From an uncultured Selenomonadaceae bacterium (lineage in GTDB: Bacteria > Bacillota_C > Negativicutes > Selenomonadales > Selenomonadaceae): DNA of 5,691 nucleotides. The stretch is from assembly GCA_946402475.1 (NCBI GenBank), contig CAMIWP010000092.1, positions 1-5,691 on the forward strand, in the 5' to 3' direction. A program made the translations under genes and the position numbers. The notes under the pieces are model-generated. The model saw only the letters and a list, made by a program, of their open reading frames with translations. It was not told the DNA's origin and made no database searches. Below, piece by piece: positions 5,106-5,691 of this stretch (positions within the stretch are counted from its first letter, which is position 1; each line of letters opens with the position of its first letter).

Positions 5106-5126
5106 AAGGAGAATGCTAGGACGGTG
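5106..5126 (+). promoter_or_regulatory. Ribosome site AAGGAG and GTG start of the flippase gene
   Basis: AAGGAG at 5106-5111 is followed by 12 nt and GTG at 5124, slightly longer than ideal. The ATG at 5113 lies too close to the ribosome site and opens a different frame that stops at 5187. In the flippase frame no ATG exists before the first membrane segment, so GTG at 5124 is the best start. Confidence 0.65.
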
Positions 5127-5691
5127 TTTTCGATTAGCAGCCAAAACGGTTCAGATAAAAAAGCCAGCAAGGGAGAGTCCTTTCTGAAGGGAACGCTCAT
5201 CCTCACCATCGCCGGATTTGTGGTCAAGGTCATCGGATCCCTGAACTGGATCTTCGTGTCACGCATCCTCGGAGGCGAAGGCATTGGGCTCTACCAGATG
5301 GCATTTCCCATCTATTTTTTTGCCATGACGGTGTCCCAGGCGGGCGTACCCGTGGCCATATCCATCATTACGGCGGAGCGGGTAGCCGTCAAGGATATCT
5401 ACGGGGCGAAGCGAGTCTTTCGCATCTCCATGATGCTCATGCTGGTCACGGGTGTGATCTTTTCCCTGCTGACTTATTTCGGCGCTCGTTGGCTCATAGA
5501 CTGGCATTTTATTCGGGATCCAAGGGCCTATATGTCCATGGTGGTACTGGCTCCTACGGTGTTCTTCGTGACTTTTCTGGCAAGCTCCAGAGGGTATCTT
5601 CAGGGATGGCAGCGCATGACGCCTACGGCGGTGTCCCAGATTGTGGAGCAGATTTTCCGCGTCATCACCATGATCCTGTTGGCCTATCTCC
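5124..5691 (+). CDS. SpoVB/MurJ-like polysaccharide (lipid-linked) flippase, N-terminal part
   Basis: The first 189 codons are present and the gene runs past the window end. It belongs to the MOP exporter superfamily, in the SpoVB/Wzx/MurJ-like group, which moves lipid-linked sugar intermediates for peptidoglycan or surface polysaccharide across the inner membrane. After a polar start (about 1-19) come hydrophobic segments at about 21-40, 60-83, 98-120 and 138-155. Typical signatures are LGGEGIGLYQMAFPIYF (49-65), SQAGVPVAISIITAE (71-85) and RGYLQGWQRMTPTAVSQIVE (156-175). A complete member would have about 500 residues and up to 14 membrane helices. The start is GTG (ATG is absent from this frame upstream of the first helix). 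The gene lies behind a terminator-like hairpin, so its expression may depend on readthrough. I cannot tell MurJ-type lipid II flipping from another substrate. Confidence 0.92.
   Translation, partial: MFSISSQNGSDKKASKGESFLKGTLILTIAGFVVKVIGSLNWIFVSRILGGEGIGLYQMAFPIYFFAMTVSQAGVPVAISIITAERVAVKDIYGAKRVFRISMMLMLVTGVIFSLLTYFGARWLIDWHFIRDPRAYMSMVVLAPTVFFVTFLASSRGYLQGWQRMTPTAVSQIVEQIFRVITMILLAYL

Noticed and set aside
4957..5187. Possible 76-residue peptide across the flippase leader
   Set aside because: It runs through the terminator hairpin and overlaps the flippase start in another frame, its ribosome site is poor (GGAG about 13 nt away), and the protein has no features.
1..5691. CRISPR array, phage genes or transposase genes
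   Set aside because: No regularly spaced direct repeats, no phage-type genes and no transposase frame were found; the only mobile-type feature is the non-coding inverted-repeat element.

Overview
The window looks like the chromosome of a moderately GC-rich Firmicute. Strong AGGAGG/GGGGTGAT-type ribosome sites, a SpoVB-family flippase and a bioY-thiolase-CoA ligase cluster like Bacillus subtilis yhfU-yhfS-yhfT all point that way. A signal-peptide protein directly behind rimO and the overall codon use would suit a Negativicute (Selenomonas-like), but that narrower placement is a guess.

Layout. (1) 1-856, plus strand: the 3' end of rimO (TRAM domain), then a small secreted protein of unknown function. 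A perfect 15-bp hairpin at 857-892 terminates this unit and serves the convergent operon as well. (2) 4594 down to 898, minus strand: a four-gene operon with a near-consensus sigma-A promoter (TTGACG-17-TATAAT). One half of a BirA-type biotin operator overlaps its -35 box. Gene order is MaoC/hot-dog hydratase-like protein (TTG start), bioY (biotin ECF S-component), a thiolase-like enzyme, and an AMP-forming acyl-CoA ligase. The genes are 2 nt apart, 1 nt apart and overlapping by 4 nt, so they are almost certainly co-transcribed and translationally coupled. (3) 4597-5123, no gene: a 168-bp MITE-like inverted-repeat element (4666-4833) whose arms pair best as plus-strand RNA, then an extended -10 promoter, a structured untranslated region and an intrinsic terminator. 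(4) 5124-end, plus strand: the 5' part of a SpoVB/MurJ-like lipid-linked oligosaccharide flippase, GTG start, cut by the window edge.

How the parts work together. The central operon joins uptake of biotin, or a precursor, to three enzymes of CoA-thioester chemistry: acid activation, Claisen condensation or thiolysis, and hydration/dehydration. All four sit behind what looks like a BirA site. This suggests a biotin-controlled route that makes or salvages a pimeloyl-type precursor. The thiolase keeps its nucleophilic Cys, Asn and His but has Ala where the second catalytic Cys normally lies, so the chemistry may not be that of a standard thiolase. The two most unusual non-coding items are the RNA-shaped inverted-repeat element and the orphan leader/small RNA before the flippase.
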